A stretch of DNA of 28,918 bases from an uncultured Pedobacter sp. (GTDB lineage Bacteria > Bacteroidota > Bacteroidia > Sphingobacteriales > Sphingobacteriaceae), in contig NZ_CAMLHF010000051.1 of NCBI RefSeq assembly GCF_946479715.1, positions 1 to 28,918 on the forward strand. The letters run 5' to 3'. This document shows, piece by piece, positions 6,581 through 14,462 of the stretch. A program made the translations under genes and the position numbers. The notes beneath the pieces are model-generated. The model saw only the letters and a list, made by a program, of their open reading frames with translations. It made no database searches and was not told the origin of the DNA. The number at the start of each line of letters is the position of its first letter. Within the stretch, counting starts at the first letter, position 1.

Positions 6581-8473
6581 ATGCAAATTAATTCATTTGA
6601 AGAATATCAAAGAACTTATCAGTTAAGCGTAGATCAACCTGAGCAATTCTGGGCAGGTATAGCCGATAATTTTCTTTGGAAAAAAAAGTGGGATAAAGTA
6701 CTTTCCTGGAACTTTTCAGAGCCTAACATCAAATGGTTCGAAGGTGCCAAACTGAACATTACCGAAAACTGTCTTGATCGCCATCTGGCTGAAAATGGCG
6801 ATAAACCCGCCATTATCTGGGAGCCAAATGATCCACAAAAAGACAGCATTACTTTAAGTTATAAAATATTACACGAACAGGTTTGCCGGTTTGCCAATGT
6901 TCTGAAAAAGAACGGCGTACAAAAAGGCGACAGGGTTTGTATTTATATGCCAATGGTTCCGGAACTGGCGGTGGCGGTACTTGCATGTGCACGTATTGGC
7001 GCTGTGCATTCTGTTGTATTTGGCGGTTTCTCTGCTAAATCTATAGCCGATCGTATAAATGACGCCCAATGCAGGGTAGTAATTACAGCTGATGGCGCAT
7101 TTAGAGGTAATAAGCAAATTCAATTAAAAGAAGTAATTGACGATGCACTGATCGGTTGTCCATCTGTTGCAAAAGTTATTGTTTTAACCCATACCAGAAC
7201 TCCTGTTTCTATGTTAAAGGGACGCGATATTTGGTGGGAAGATGAGATAAAATTAGTTGATACCAATTGTCCGGCCGAAGAAATGGATGCCGAAGATTTG
7301 CTATTTATACTATATACATCAGGCTCTACAGGTAAGCCAAAAGGTGTAGTGCATACCGTTGGTGGTTACATGGTTTATGCCGGATACACGTTTTCTAATG
7401 TATTTAATTATCAACCAGATGAAGTGTTCTTCTGTACGGCAGATATAGGTTGGATAACAGGACATTCTTATATCGTTTACGGGCCCCTTTCGCAAGGCGC
7501 AACAACGGTAATATTTGAGGGGATCCCAACCTATCCAGATGCATCAAGAATGTGGCAGGTGGTCGAAAAACATAAGGTAAATATTTTATATACCGCACCA
7601 ACAGCAATCCGCTCTTTAATGAGTTTTGGGTTACAACCTATCGAAGGGGTTGATTTAAGCTCTTTAAGGGTTTTAGGGTCGGTAGGAGAGCCTATTAATG
7701 AAGAAGCCTGGCATTGGTTTGACGAAAATATAGGCAAGAGCAATTGCCCTATTGTAGATACCTGGTGGCAAACTGAAACCGGTGGTATTATGATTTCGCC
7801 AATCGCTTTTGTAACACCAACTAAACCTAGTTTTGCAACCCTTCCTTTACCTGGTATACAACCGGTGCTGGTTGATGAGCAAGGCAACGAAATTGAAGGA
7901 AATGGTGTAAGCGGTAATCTTTGTATTAAATTCCCTTGGCCTGGTATGCTGCGTACAACTTACGGAGATCATGAACGTTGTAAACAGACCTATTTCTCTA
8001 CTTACGAGAACATGTACTTTACAGGCGATGGTTGCTTGAGGGACGAAGATGGCTACTATAGAATTACTGGTAGGGTAGATGATGTAATTAATGTATCGGG
8101 CCATAGAATTGGTACCGCTGAGGTTGAAAACGCAATTAATATGCACGCAGGTGTGGTAGAAAGTGCGGTAGTAGGTTTCCCTCATGAGGTAAAAGGCCAG
8201 GGTATTTATGCTTTTGTAATTTTTCCTAATGCACATGGTGATGAAGATCTTACCCGTAAGGATATTCTCCAAACGGTTACCCGTGTTATCGGGGCTATTG
8301 CTAAGCCCGATAGAATACTCTTCGTTTCGGGATTACCTAAAACAAGATCTGGTAAAATTATGCGCCGTATTTTAAGGAAAATTGCAGAGGGCGATACTAC
8401 CAATTTGGGAGATATTACTACACTTCTGGATCCTGCTGTGGTTGATGAAATTATAGAAAAAGCAAAAAAATAA
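6581..8473 (+). CDS. acs: Acetyl-CoA synthetase (AMP-forming)
   Basis: The enzyme activates acetate with ATP to acetyl-AMP and then transfers acetyl to CoA, feeding acetate into the TCA cycle and lipid synthesis. The 630-residue length matches the family. The ATP-binding motif YTSGSTGKPKG is at 245-255, the acyl-adenylate motif DTWWQTETGG lies near 393-402, and the C-terminal domain ends with LPKTRSGKIMRR, where Lys592 is the conserved catalytic and acetylation-controlled lysine. The WWQTE pattern is typical of acetate-specific enzymes, as opposed to longer-chain acyl-CoA synthetases. The first ATG after a good promoter was taken as the start. No terminator is seen before csbD, 67 bases downstream, so partial co-transcription is possible. 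Confidence 0.96.
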   Translation: MQINSFEEYQRTYQLSVDQPEQFWAGIADNFLWKKKWDKVLSWNFSEPNIKWFEGAKLNITENCLDRHLAENGDKPAIIWEPNDPQKDSITLSYKILHEQVCRFANVLKKNGVQKGDRVCIYMPMVPELAVAVLACARIGAVHSVVFGGFSAKSIADRINDAQCRVVITADGAFRGNKQIQLKEVIDDALIGCPSVAKVIVLTHTRTPVSMLKGRDIWWEDEIKLVDTNCPAEEMDAEDLLFILYTSGSTGKPKGVVHTVGGYMVYAGYTFSNVFNYQPDEVFFCTADIGWITGHSYIVYGPLSQGATTVIFEGIPTYPDASRMWQVVEKHKVNILYTAPTAIRSLMSFGLQPIEGVDLSSLRVLGSVGEPINEEAWHWFDENIGKSNCPIVDTWWQTETGGIMISPIAFVTPTKPSFATLPLPGIQPVLVDEQGNEIEGNGVSGNLCIKFPWPGMLRTTYGDHERCKQTYFSTYENMYFTGDGCLRDEDGYYRITGRVDDVINVSGHRIGTAEVENAINMHAGVVESAVVGFPHEVKGQGIYAFVIFPNAHGDEDLTRKDILQTVTRVIGAIAKPDRILFVSGLPKTRSGKIMRRILRKIAEGDTTNLGDITTLLDPAVVDEIIEKAKK

Positions 8474-8540
8474 CAAACAATTATCCCTTAAGCTTGTTCA
8501 TGTAGTATCTATTTATTGTTAAACAAAATAAGAAACTATT

Positions 8541-8726
8541 ATGGATAAGTTAGAATTAAAAGGAAAATGGAATGAAATTAAGGGTAAAGTGAAACAAGCA
8601 TATGCTGACTTAACCGAGGATGATTTGAAGCATGAAGAAGGAAAGGATGATGAGTTGTTGGGCAAATTGCAACAAAAAACAGGTAAAACCAGAGATGAAC
8701 TGGTAACCTGGATAAAATCATTATAA
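8541..8726 (+). CDS. CsbD family general stress protein
   Basis: The 61-residue, highly charged, probably helical protein has the CsbD pattern: [20 protein letters not shown], then [18 protein letters not shown]. CsbD-like proteins are small, soluble, abundant stress-induced proteins in many bacteria; their molecular role is not established. The length is normal for the family. It lies between acs and a strong bidirectional terminator, so it is either the last gene of a short acs-csbD unit or has its own stress promoter in the 67-base gap, where I see no convincing element. Confidence 0.9.
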   Translation: MDKLELKGKWNEIKGKVKQAYADLTEDDLKHEEGKDDELLGKLQQKTGKTRDELVTWIKSL

Positions 8727-8729
8727 AAA

Positions 8730-8779
8730 CATAAATAAAAACGCCTGATCATAATTATGATCAGGCGTTTTTATTTATG
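8730..8779. terminator. Bidirectional terminator: 50-bp perfect palindrome
   Basis: The sequence is self-complementary over all 50 bases around a centre at 8754/8755. The G+C-rich part ACGCCTGATCA and its complement form the stem, flanked by A/T runs that give a U-tract on both strands. It lies 3 bases after the csbD stop and 14 before the end of the convergent M16 gene, serving both. The RNA hairpin would fold with a small loop at the AT-rich centre. Confidence 0.93.
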
Positions 8780-8793
8780 AGGATTTTTAGGTT

Positions 8794-11727
8794 TTAATAC
8801 CCAAATATTTGTTCTAAAGTCAACTTGGTTACCGTTCCGAACTTTTGCATGTCTTCTAATTTCACTTTTTTCTCTGAGGCAACAATGCAATAATTATAAG
8901 GCTTATTGGCAACATTGTTTGTGTGGAATTCTTTGATGTCAGCAAATGTTAAAGGTTTTAAACCGTTATATTCGTCAATTCTCGAATCATGGTCGATCCC
9001 AAGTTTCTGATCTGCAAAATAACTCTGTATAATATCATCTTTAGTAACACGACTGGTTTCCAATGCATTTAATGCATTGTATTTTGAGGCTTCGAACGAC
9101 TTATCCGCTTGTGGCAAAACATTAAGCAATTCATTCATCCCTGCAACAGCATCGTTCATTTTATCAGCCTGACTACCTACATAAGCTATCATAGCATAAT
9201 CCTTATCCTTTCTATCGGGTGATGAATAAACAGCAAACGTTGAATAAGCCAAAGCTTTAGATTCACGTATAGTCTGGAAAACTATAGATCCCATACCACC
9301 ACCAAAATAGCTATTAAATAAGTTTACTTTGGCCGTAAGATCTGGGTTAAAAACTCCTCCATTTCTTACCCAGCGAATTTCTGACTGAACCATGTCGTAA
9401 TCTGCAAAATAGACCTGATTGGTTGCATTATTGGTGTACGTGAATTTTTTGGCCGGAGGTTCAGGGCTAAACGCTGCAGGTAATTTATGAAGTTTACCTA
9501 TGCTTTCTGTAAATGCTTCGAGCGTCTGTGGCCCATAATAGGTAATGGTATGTTCAAAGTTGTTGATATTATGCAGGATGCTGATCAACTGGTCTGAAGT
9601 AATATTTTTTACTTCCTCGTTGCTTGAGGTAGAATTAAACGGATTACTAGCGCCATATTGAGCATAGTTCATTAAACCACCCAGTATTGCACTCTTATTA
9701 AGTTTGTTGTTTTCTCTTGCTTTAAGTATGCGGCTTTTAAGTTCTACCAATGCCTGCTCATTCGGTTTACAGTTGGCTAAAATATGCTCAACCAGCGTTA
9801 CCGCTTTCTCAAAGTTTTCTTGCAAGCCACTAATATTAATAGTAGTAACCTCGTTACCAACATTGATGCTATAGGTGCAGGCAATGTTGTAAAATTCTTT
9901 ACTTATCTGTTCGGCTGTGTACTTATCAGTCGCTAAAAAAGTCAAGTATTGCGAAGCATATGGTTGCAGCATATTGTTTAATGCACCCATTTCAAAACGA
10001 TAAGATAAGCGGAAAATGCTGTTTTCCTTATTTTGAACTGTTATTACATCGGCAATGCCCACTTTGCCATAGTTTAAGTCTTTTTTGTAATCGAGGAACT
10101 TAGGTGCTATAGGATTTGTTGGAGCTGCAAGCAGATCTTTGGTGAAAACAGATGTTTCAGTAGCATTTGTGTTTACAGGAGTGATGGCAGGTTTTTCGAC
10201 CTTAGCTATGTTTTTGTCTTCACCTTTGTGTTTAAATGCAATAACATAGTTGTTGATGAAAAACTGTTTTGCAAATGCAGTAACCTGGCTTTTGGTAATC
10301 TTAGCCATTTCATCAGGATTACTTAAAGATTTATCCCATTTGGTTGCACGGTTTAAAATAAACTCATTAGTGGCGGCATCAACACGATAGGCATTATTGT
10401 CGAAGGCTTGCAGTAATCCTAGTTTACTATTGGCTACAGTTGCTTTGATAAGGCTTTCATCAAAATCTCCTTTTTTTAAGATCTCAATTTGATCAAGCAA
10501 TAGCTTTTGAACTTCTTCTAATGTTTGGCCTTGTTTGGGCTGGGCCGACACATTGAAAACGCCATAATCCTTCATCTGCTGATAGCCTGCGCTTGAGCGT
10601 AAAACTTTTTGCTGCTTGTTTAAATTGATGTCGAACAAACCTGCTTTTCCGTTAGCTAAAATACTTGATATCAGATCTAATAACATGCTTTGTTTGGTGT
10701 TCTCGGCATATCCTCTATAAGATATTTCTACACTCTCTGCGCTGGGGCCATATATGTCGACCTTTTGAATTTTAGTTAATAGTTTTTCAGGAGCCGGGTT
10801 GTAAAGTGTAACAGGTTTTGATTGCATAAAGGCAAATGACTTGTCAACTTTTTTAATCATTTCATCAGGGTTAAAATCACCAGCCAATACTATTGCCATA
10901 TTGTTAGGCACATAGTATTTGTTGTAATATTTTCTGATTTCGACAAGAGATGGGTTTTTAAGGTGCTCTATTGTACCAATTGTTGTTTGCTGGCCATAAT
11001 TGTGGGTAGGGAATAATAGTGCCGACATTTTCTCATCCATTTTCCAGGCATCATTATCAAGTCCACGGTTTTTCTCTTCGTAAACAGCCTCCAGTTCAGT
11101 GTGGAAGATGCGGAAAACAGGGTTGCGGAATCTTTCGGCCTGCAGTGCTAAAAACTTATCTGTGGCATTAGCCGGAAAATCTTCATTGTATACCGTTTCT
11201 TCATACCATGTATGGGCGTTGCTAGACTGTCCGCCAATTGCTTTAATCATTTTATCGTATTCATTGGCAATAGAATAGTTAGATGCCAGACCAGATGTTT
11301 TATCTATCTGTGCGTAAATCTCTTTTCGTTTAGCAGGGTCTGTGGTTTTGTTGTACTGCTCGTATAACCCGTCTATTTTGTCTAACAAAGGTTTCTCCTT
11401 TGCATAGTCCATTGTGCCGAATTTGTCGGTACCTTTAAATAGCAAATGCTCCAGGTAATGTGCTAAACCAGTTGCTGTACGCGGATCGGTATTACTTCCA
11501 GCTCTAACAGCCATTCTGAACTCAATGGTAGGTTCTTTTAAATTTTGTGATAGAATAACTGTTAGTCCGTTTTTTAATGTGTAAAACCGCGACTTGGTTG
11601 GGTCGTTTGTTACGTATTTGTAAGTGTATCCATCAGTGGTGGCTGTTTTCCATTGATAGCCAGATTGAGCCATAACCCCAGATCCTATTAGAAGGAAAAA
11701 GGATAGCGCTAATAGTTTGTTCTTCAT
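8794..11727 (-). CDS. Secreted M16 (insulinase/pitrilysin) family zinc metallopeptidase
   Basis: The protein has 977 residues from ATG 11727 and starts with a signal peptide (MKNKLLALSFFLLIGSGVMA, cleavage before Q). The frame continues to an ATG at 11784, but that adds 19 polar residues before the signal peptide and lies upstream of the likely transcription start, so I use 11727. The inverted zinc motif HYLEH is at about 90-94 (ligands H90 and H94, catalytic E93), with the third ligand expected in the Glu-rich EAVYEEKN helix near 213-219. The protein is a tandem of two M16 units: the N-terminal half is active-type and the C-terminal half lacks HxxEH, as in pitrilysin-like enzymes. It probably degrades peptides in the periplasm. 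It converges with csbD and diverges from surE. Confidence 0.93.
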   Translation of the reverse strand: MKNKLLALSFFLLIGSGVMAQSGYQWKTATTDGYTYKYVTNDPTKSRFYTLKNGLTVILSQNLKEPTIEFRMAVRAGSNTDPRTATGLAHYLEHLLFKGTDKFGTMDYAKEKPLLDKIDGLYEQYNKTTDPAKRKEIYAQIDKTSGLASNYSIANEYDKMIKAIGGQSSNAHTWYEETVYNEDFPANATDKFLALQAERFRNPVFRIFHTELEAVYEEKNRGLDNDAWKMDEKMSALLFPTHNYGQQTTIGTIEHLKNPSLVEIRKYYNKYYVPNNMAIVLAGDFNPDEMIKKVDKSFAFMQSKPVTLYNPAPEKLLTKIQKVDIYGPSAESVEISYRGYAENTKQSMLLDLISSILANGKAGLFDINLNKQQKVLRSSAGYQQMKDYGVFNVSAQPKQGQTLEEVQKLLLDQIEILKKGDFDESLIKATVANSKLGLLQAFDNNAYRVDAATNEFILNRATKWDKSLSNPDEMAKITKSQVTAFAKQFFINNYVIAFKHKGEDKNIAKVEKPAITPVNTNATETSVFTKDLLAAPTNPIAPKFLDYKKDLNYGKVGIADVITVQNKENSIFRLSYRFEMGALNNMLQPYASQYLTFLATDKYTAEQISKEFYNIACTYSINVGNEVTTINISGLQENFEKAVTLVEHILANCKPNEQALVELKSRILKARENNKLNKSAILGGLMNYAQYGASNPFNSTSSNEEVKNITSDQLISILHNINNFEHTITYYGPQTLEAFTESIGKLHKLPAAFSPEPPAKKFTYTNNATNQVYFADYDMVQSEIRWVRNGGVFNPDLTAKVNLFNSYFGGGMGSIVFQTIRESKALAYSTFAVYSSPDRKDKDYAMIAYVGSQADKMNDAVAGMNELLNVLPQADKSFEASKYNALNALETSRVTKDDIIQSYFADQKLGIDHDSRIDEYNGLKPLTFADIKEFHTNNVANKPYNYCIVASEKKVKLEDMQKFGTVTKLTLEQIFGY

Positions 11728-11747
11728 ATATTTTATTTTTTTATGTA

Positions 11748-11765
11748 TTGTGAGGTGCCTCACAA
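11748..11765. promoter_or_regulatory. 18-bp dyad in the M16 gene leader (operator-like)
   Basis: TTGTGAGGTGCCTCACAA consists of two perfect 8-bp arms around a 2-bp centre. It lies 21-38 bases upstream of the M16 ATG and just downstream of the -7 candidate, where a repressor would block transcription. The 2-base loop makes it a poor RNA hairpin, so a DNA-binding site for a dimer is more plausible. Confidence 0.55.
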
Positions 11766-11781
11766 CTTTTAAGTTATACAT

Positions 11782-11789
11782 CAAATATA
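11782..11789 (-). promoter_or_regulatory. Candidate -7 element for the M16 peptidase gene
   Basis: On the minus strand the sequence reads TATATTTG, a perfect TAnnTTTG match, about 55 bases before the chosen ATG. No clear -33 TTG was found at 19-23 bases upstream, so the call is moderate. Confidence 0.4.
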
Positions 11790-11937
11790 TGTGGATTGTA
11801 TATTAAGTCCTGAACTTTAGATCGAATTCTTGTACTTTTACAGCAACAAGGGCTGTTGGCATACCAGTTTTGCTTAAATAGGTGATTCTGACATATCAAC
11901 AGGCTTTTATGATCATAATAAAACAGATATATCTTAA

Positions 11938-12717
11938 ATGAAAAAGCAGCAATCCAGACCTAATATTTTAGTGGTAAATGACGACGGTATAACCGCTCCG
12001 GGAATTAAGAATTTGATTGAAGTTGTTCAGGAAATCGGAAATGTAGTTGTAGTAGCACCAGATGGACCTCAGTCGGGGATGGGCCACGCAATTACTATTG
12101 GTAAGCCGTTGCGTTTTGATCGGGTAGATTTGTATCCGGGTGTGGAAATGTACAAATGTTCTGGTACACCGGTTGATTGTGTTAAGCTTGCTGTAAACAA
12201 AATATTTAAAGGTAAAAAGCCTGATCTGTGTGTTTCTGGTGTAAATCATGGGTTAAATAATTCCATCAACGTGATCTATTCAGGAACCATGTCGGCCGCA
12301 GTTGAAGGAGCAATTGAAGGCATCCCTTCAATTGGTTTTTCACTTGATGATTTTTCGCAAGAAGCGGATTTTAGTCATAGTAAGAAGTTCATTAAGGCCA
12401 TTTCTTTACAGGTACTTGAGCATGGTTTGCCGCCTGCAACATTGCTTAATGTTAATTTCCCAAAAGGAGATGGTTTAAAAGGCATTAAGATTTGCCGACA
12501 AGCAAATGCTAAATGGGCAGAAGAATTTGATGAAAGAAAAGACCCATATGAGCGTCCTTATTACTGGTTAACCGGTGTTTTTCAAAATAATGATAAAGGT
12601 GAAGATACTGATGTTTGGGCACTTGAGAATGGTTTTGTTTCAGTTGTTCCTGTTCAGTTTGATTTAACAGCCCATCATGCAATTCCTGTTTTAAATACCT
12701 GGACATTTGATGTTTAG
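11938..12717 (+). CDS. surE: 5'/3'-nucleotidase SurE
   Basis: SurE is a divalent-metal-dependent phosphatase that removes phosphate from 5'- and 3'-nucleoside monophosphates and is linked to stationary-phase survival. The 259-residue protein has all family markers: the NDDG motif (N14, D15, D16), GPQSGMGH with Ser46, SGTPVDCV near 75-82, SGVNHG with Asn103, and YSGTMSAAVEGAIEG near 114-128. D15, D16, S46 and N103 correspond to the metal-binding residues of the family. It has no signal peptide. The gene heads a three-gene unit: its last 8 bases overlap the following membrane-protein gene, which in turn overlaps lpxB. No clear -33/-7 pair was found upstream. Confidence 0.96.
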   Translation: MKKQQSRPNILVVNDDGITAPGIKNLIEVVQEIGNVVVVAPDGPQSGMGHAITIGKPLRFDRVDLYPGVEMYKCSGTPVDCVKLAVNKIFKGKKPDLCVSGVNHGLNNSINVIYSGTMSAAVEGAIEGIPSIGFSLDDFSQEADFSHSKKFIKAISLQVLEHGLPPATLLNVNFPKGDGLKGIKICRQANAKWAEEFDERKDPYERPYYWLTGVFQNNDKGEDTDVWALENGFVSVVPVQFDLTAHHAIPVLNTWTFDV

Positions 12718-12979
12718 AAATGTAAAGAATTCTGTGTTAATAGGTTTGGGTATTGGAGCGTTGGTGCCGGGTGTGCTGGTTGCCGGGGTATGGTACCTGA
12801 TGCATAGGTTTGCTTTTTTAGCTAAAGCAGATCTTTTGCTGATTGGCTGTATTGCTGTTAATGCCTTATTAATGCACTATTTTTTTAAGCAGAATAAGGA
12901 TAATGTAGGTAGGGGTATTATCAGTGCAACCTTTCTATGGGCATTTGCCTTCTTTTATTATAAAGTTACCCAATCATGA
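12710..12979 (+). CDS. Small hydrophobic membrane protein between surE and lpxB
   Basis: I do not recognise a named family. From ATG 12710 the protein has 89 residues and three likely membrane helices: about 8-30 (starting VLIGLGIGALVPG), 40-58 (starting LLLIGCIAVNALL) and 68-86 (ending FAFFYYKV), with a short KQNKDN loop between the second and third. A TTG codon at 12707 could also start the frame, but ATG is preferred. The start overlaps the surE stop by 8 bp and the stop overlaps the lpxB start as ATGA, implying translational coupling. The link to lpxB suggests an envelope role, but this is only context. Confidence 0.75.
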   Translation: MFRNVKNSVLIGLGIGALVPGVLVAGVWYLMHRFAFLAKADLLLIGCIAVNALLMHYFFKQNKDNVGRGIISATFLWAFAFFYYKVTQS

Positions 12980-14082
12980 GATACTATTTAGTAGCCGGAG
13001 AAGCATCCGGAGATTTACATGGAGCCAACTTAATGAAGGCATTAAAAGTTCAGGATCCAAATGCGGAATTCAGATTTTATGGTGGCGATAAAATGAAAGC
13101 TGAGGGTGGTGTGCTTAAAAAGCATTATGCTGAAATGGCATTTATGGGTTTTACTGAGGTTTTATTAAATCTACGTACTATCCTCAAAAACATGAAGGCC
13201 TGTAAGGCTGATGTACTGGAATATCATCCGGATACATTGATCCTTATTGATTTTCCTGGCTTCAATTTAAAAATCGCTGAATTTGCAAAAGAGAATGGAA
13301 TTCGTGTTTGCTATTATATTTCTCCAAAGGTTTGGGCATGGAACCAAAAGCGCGTCTTAAAAATCAAAAGAATAGTTGATAAGCTGTTTTGTATTTTACC
13401 TTTTGAAGTAGATTTTTATAGAGGATGGGGCATGGAGGTTGACTATGTAGGCAATCCTTTACTAGATGCAATTGCTCAATTTACACCTGACCCTTCTTTC
13501 AAAAAAACTTATGGGTTAAATGATAAAATTATTGCACTGCTTCCTGGCAGCAGAAAACAAGAAATTGAACGTTTGTTGCCCGATATGCTAAGTGTAACAG
13601 GTCGTTTTTCTGATTATCAGTTTGTTGTTGCAGCGGCCCCTAATTTTGATGAGGGCTATTACAAACAATTCATCTCGTCTGAAAATGTAACGCTGGTTTT
13701 TGAGCGAACCTACGACCTATTGAATGTTGCTACGGCCGCAATTGTGGCATCTGGTACGGCAACGCTTGAAACTGCTTTGTTTCATATACCACAGGTTGTA
13801 GTTTATCGCGGAGGGGCAATCTCTGTTGCTATTGCCAGAATGCTTGTTAAAATAAGGTTCATTTCTTTAGTGAACTTAATTATGGATAGAAAGGTAGTTA
13901 CAGAGTTAATTCAGGAAGATTGTAATACACAAAATATTTCTGATGAACTTAGCATTATCTTAAGTGGAGAAGGCAGACAAAAAATGTTGGTCGATTACGA
14001 AGAATTATCTTCAAAAATGGGTACGGCAGGTGCATCAGAACGTACTGCAAAGCTCATAATTTCGTATCTAAAGGGGTATTAG
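12976..14082 (+). CDS. lpxB: Lipid-A-disaccharide synthase
   Basis: LpxB is the GT19 glycosyltransferase that joins UDP-2,3-diacylglucosamine and lipid X to form the lipid A disaccharide at the inner face of the cytoplasmic membrane. The 368-residue length is usual. Family markers in order: YLVAGEASGDLHGA at the N-terminus, DFPGFNLKIA near 92-101, YYISPKVWAWNQKR near 114-127, VGNPLLDAI near 158, LLPGSRKQEI near 190 and ASGTATLETAL near 260. The start codon overlaps the upstream stop as ATGA, so it is translated as part of the surE unit. No clear terminator hairpin follows; the next 380 bp are the control region of the susC genes. Confidence 0.96.
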   Translation: MRYYLVAGEASGDLHGANLMKALKVQDPNAEFRFYGGDKMKAEGGVLKKHYAEMAFMGFTEVLLNLRTILKNMKACKADVLEYHPDTLILIDFPGFNLKIAEFAKENGIRVCYYISPKVWAWNQKRVLKIKRIVDKLFCILPFEVDFYRGWGMEVDYVGNPLLDAIAQFTPDPSFKKTYGLNDKIIALLPGSRKQEIERLLPDMLSVTGRFSDYQFVVAAAPNFDEGYYKQFISSENVTLVFERTYDLLNVATAAIVASGTATLETALFHIPQVVVYRGGAISVAIARMLVKIRFISLVNLIMDRKVVTELIQEDCNTQNISDELSIILSGEGRQKMLVDYEELSSKMGTAGASERTAKLIISYLKGY

Positions 14083-14462
14083 GAAGTCCCTCTGTTTCAG
14101 TTTTTTAAGCATGATTTATTTTTTAAAAAATATTCTTTTATGAATTATTTTCCTTATTATTGGTATAGATAAAACGTTTTTATAAAATATAGCTCCCATA
14201 TATTATGAGAAACAGAACCAACCAACCAGTAGTACATCTACACCAGGAATTTCTCCTTTTGATAGTAAGAGAAATTAGATTTTTTTTACATCCCACCCTG
14301 TATGATCCCGTTGCTATAAAAGCATCTTAATTATACCCTTTTCAAACTTTTCTTAAGCATTCCTTTTAAGGTCATGTGCGTAGTTGCGCGCTTATGATTT
14401 TATATTGGAATGGGGGTTTTTAGTACGCTTACTCTAACTAAATATAAACTAAAATTAAGCTA
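14083..14462. other. Intergenic region lpxB-susC, upstream control region
   Basis: This 380-bp AT-rich stretch has no plausible gene. It contains an AAAACGTTTT palindrome (14171-14180) and, just before the susC start, a leader with the pattern CTAACTAAATATAAACT that is similar to the leader before the second susC. A weak imperfect hairpin lies at 14372-14397. I found no convincing promoter consensus. Confidence 0.6.
14171..14180. promoter_or_regulatory. LacI-family-like operator before first susC
   Basis: AAAACGTTTT is a perfect 10-bp palindrome with the central CG typical of LacI-family operators, preceded by GAT. The same core occurs at 19546, 19797 and (one mismatch) 24708, always upstream of genes of this locus. 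It is centred 287 bp before the susC ATG. The recurrence makes a shared repressor site likely, but no cognate regulator gene is in view. Confidence 0.6.

Noticed and set aside
11728..11784. Longer M16 protein from ATG 11784
   Set aside because: It would put 19 polar residues before a clear signal peptide and start at the -7 promoter element.
14372..14397. Imperfect hairpin TCATGTGCG/CGCTTATGA in the first susC leader
   Set aside because: It has nine positions with one mismatch and one wobble and nothing similar in the second susC leader; likely chance.
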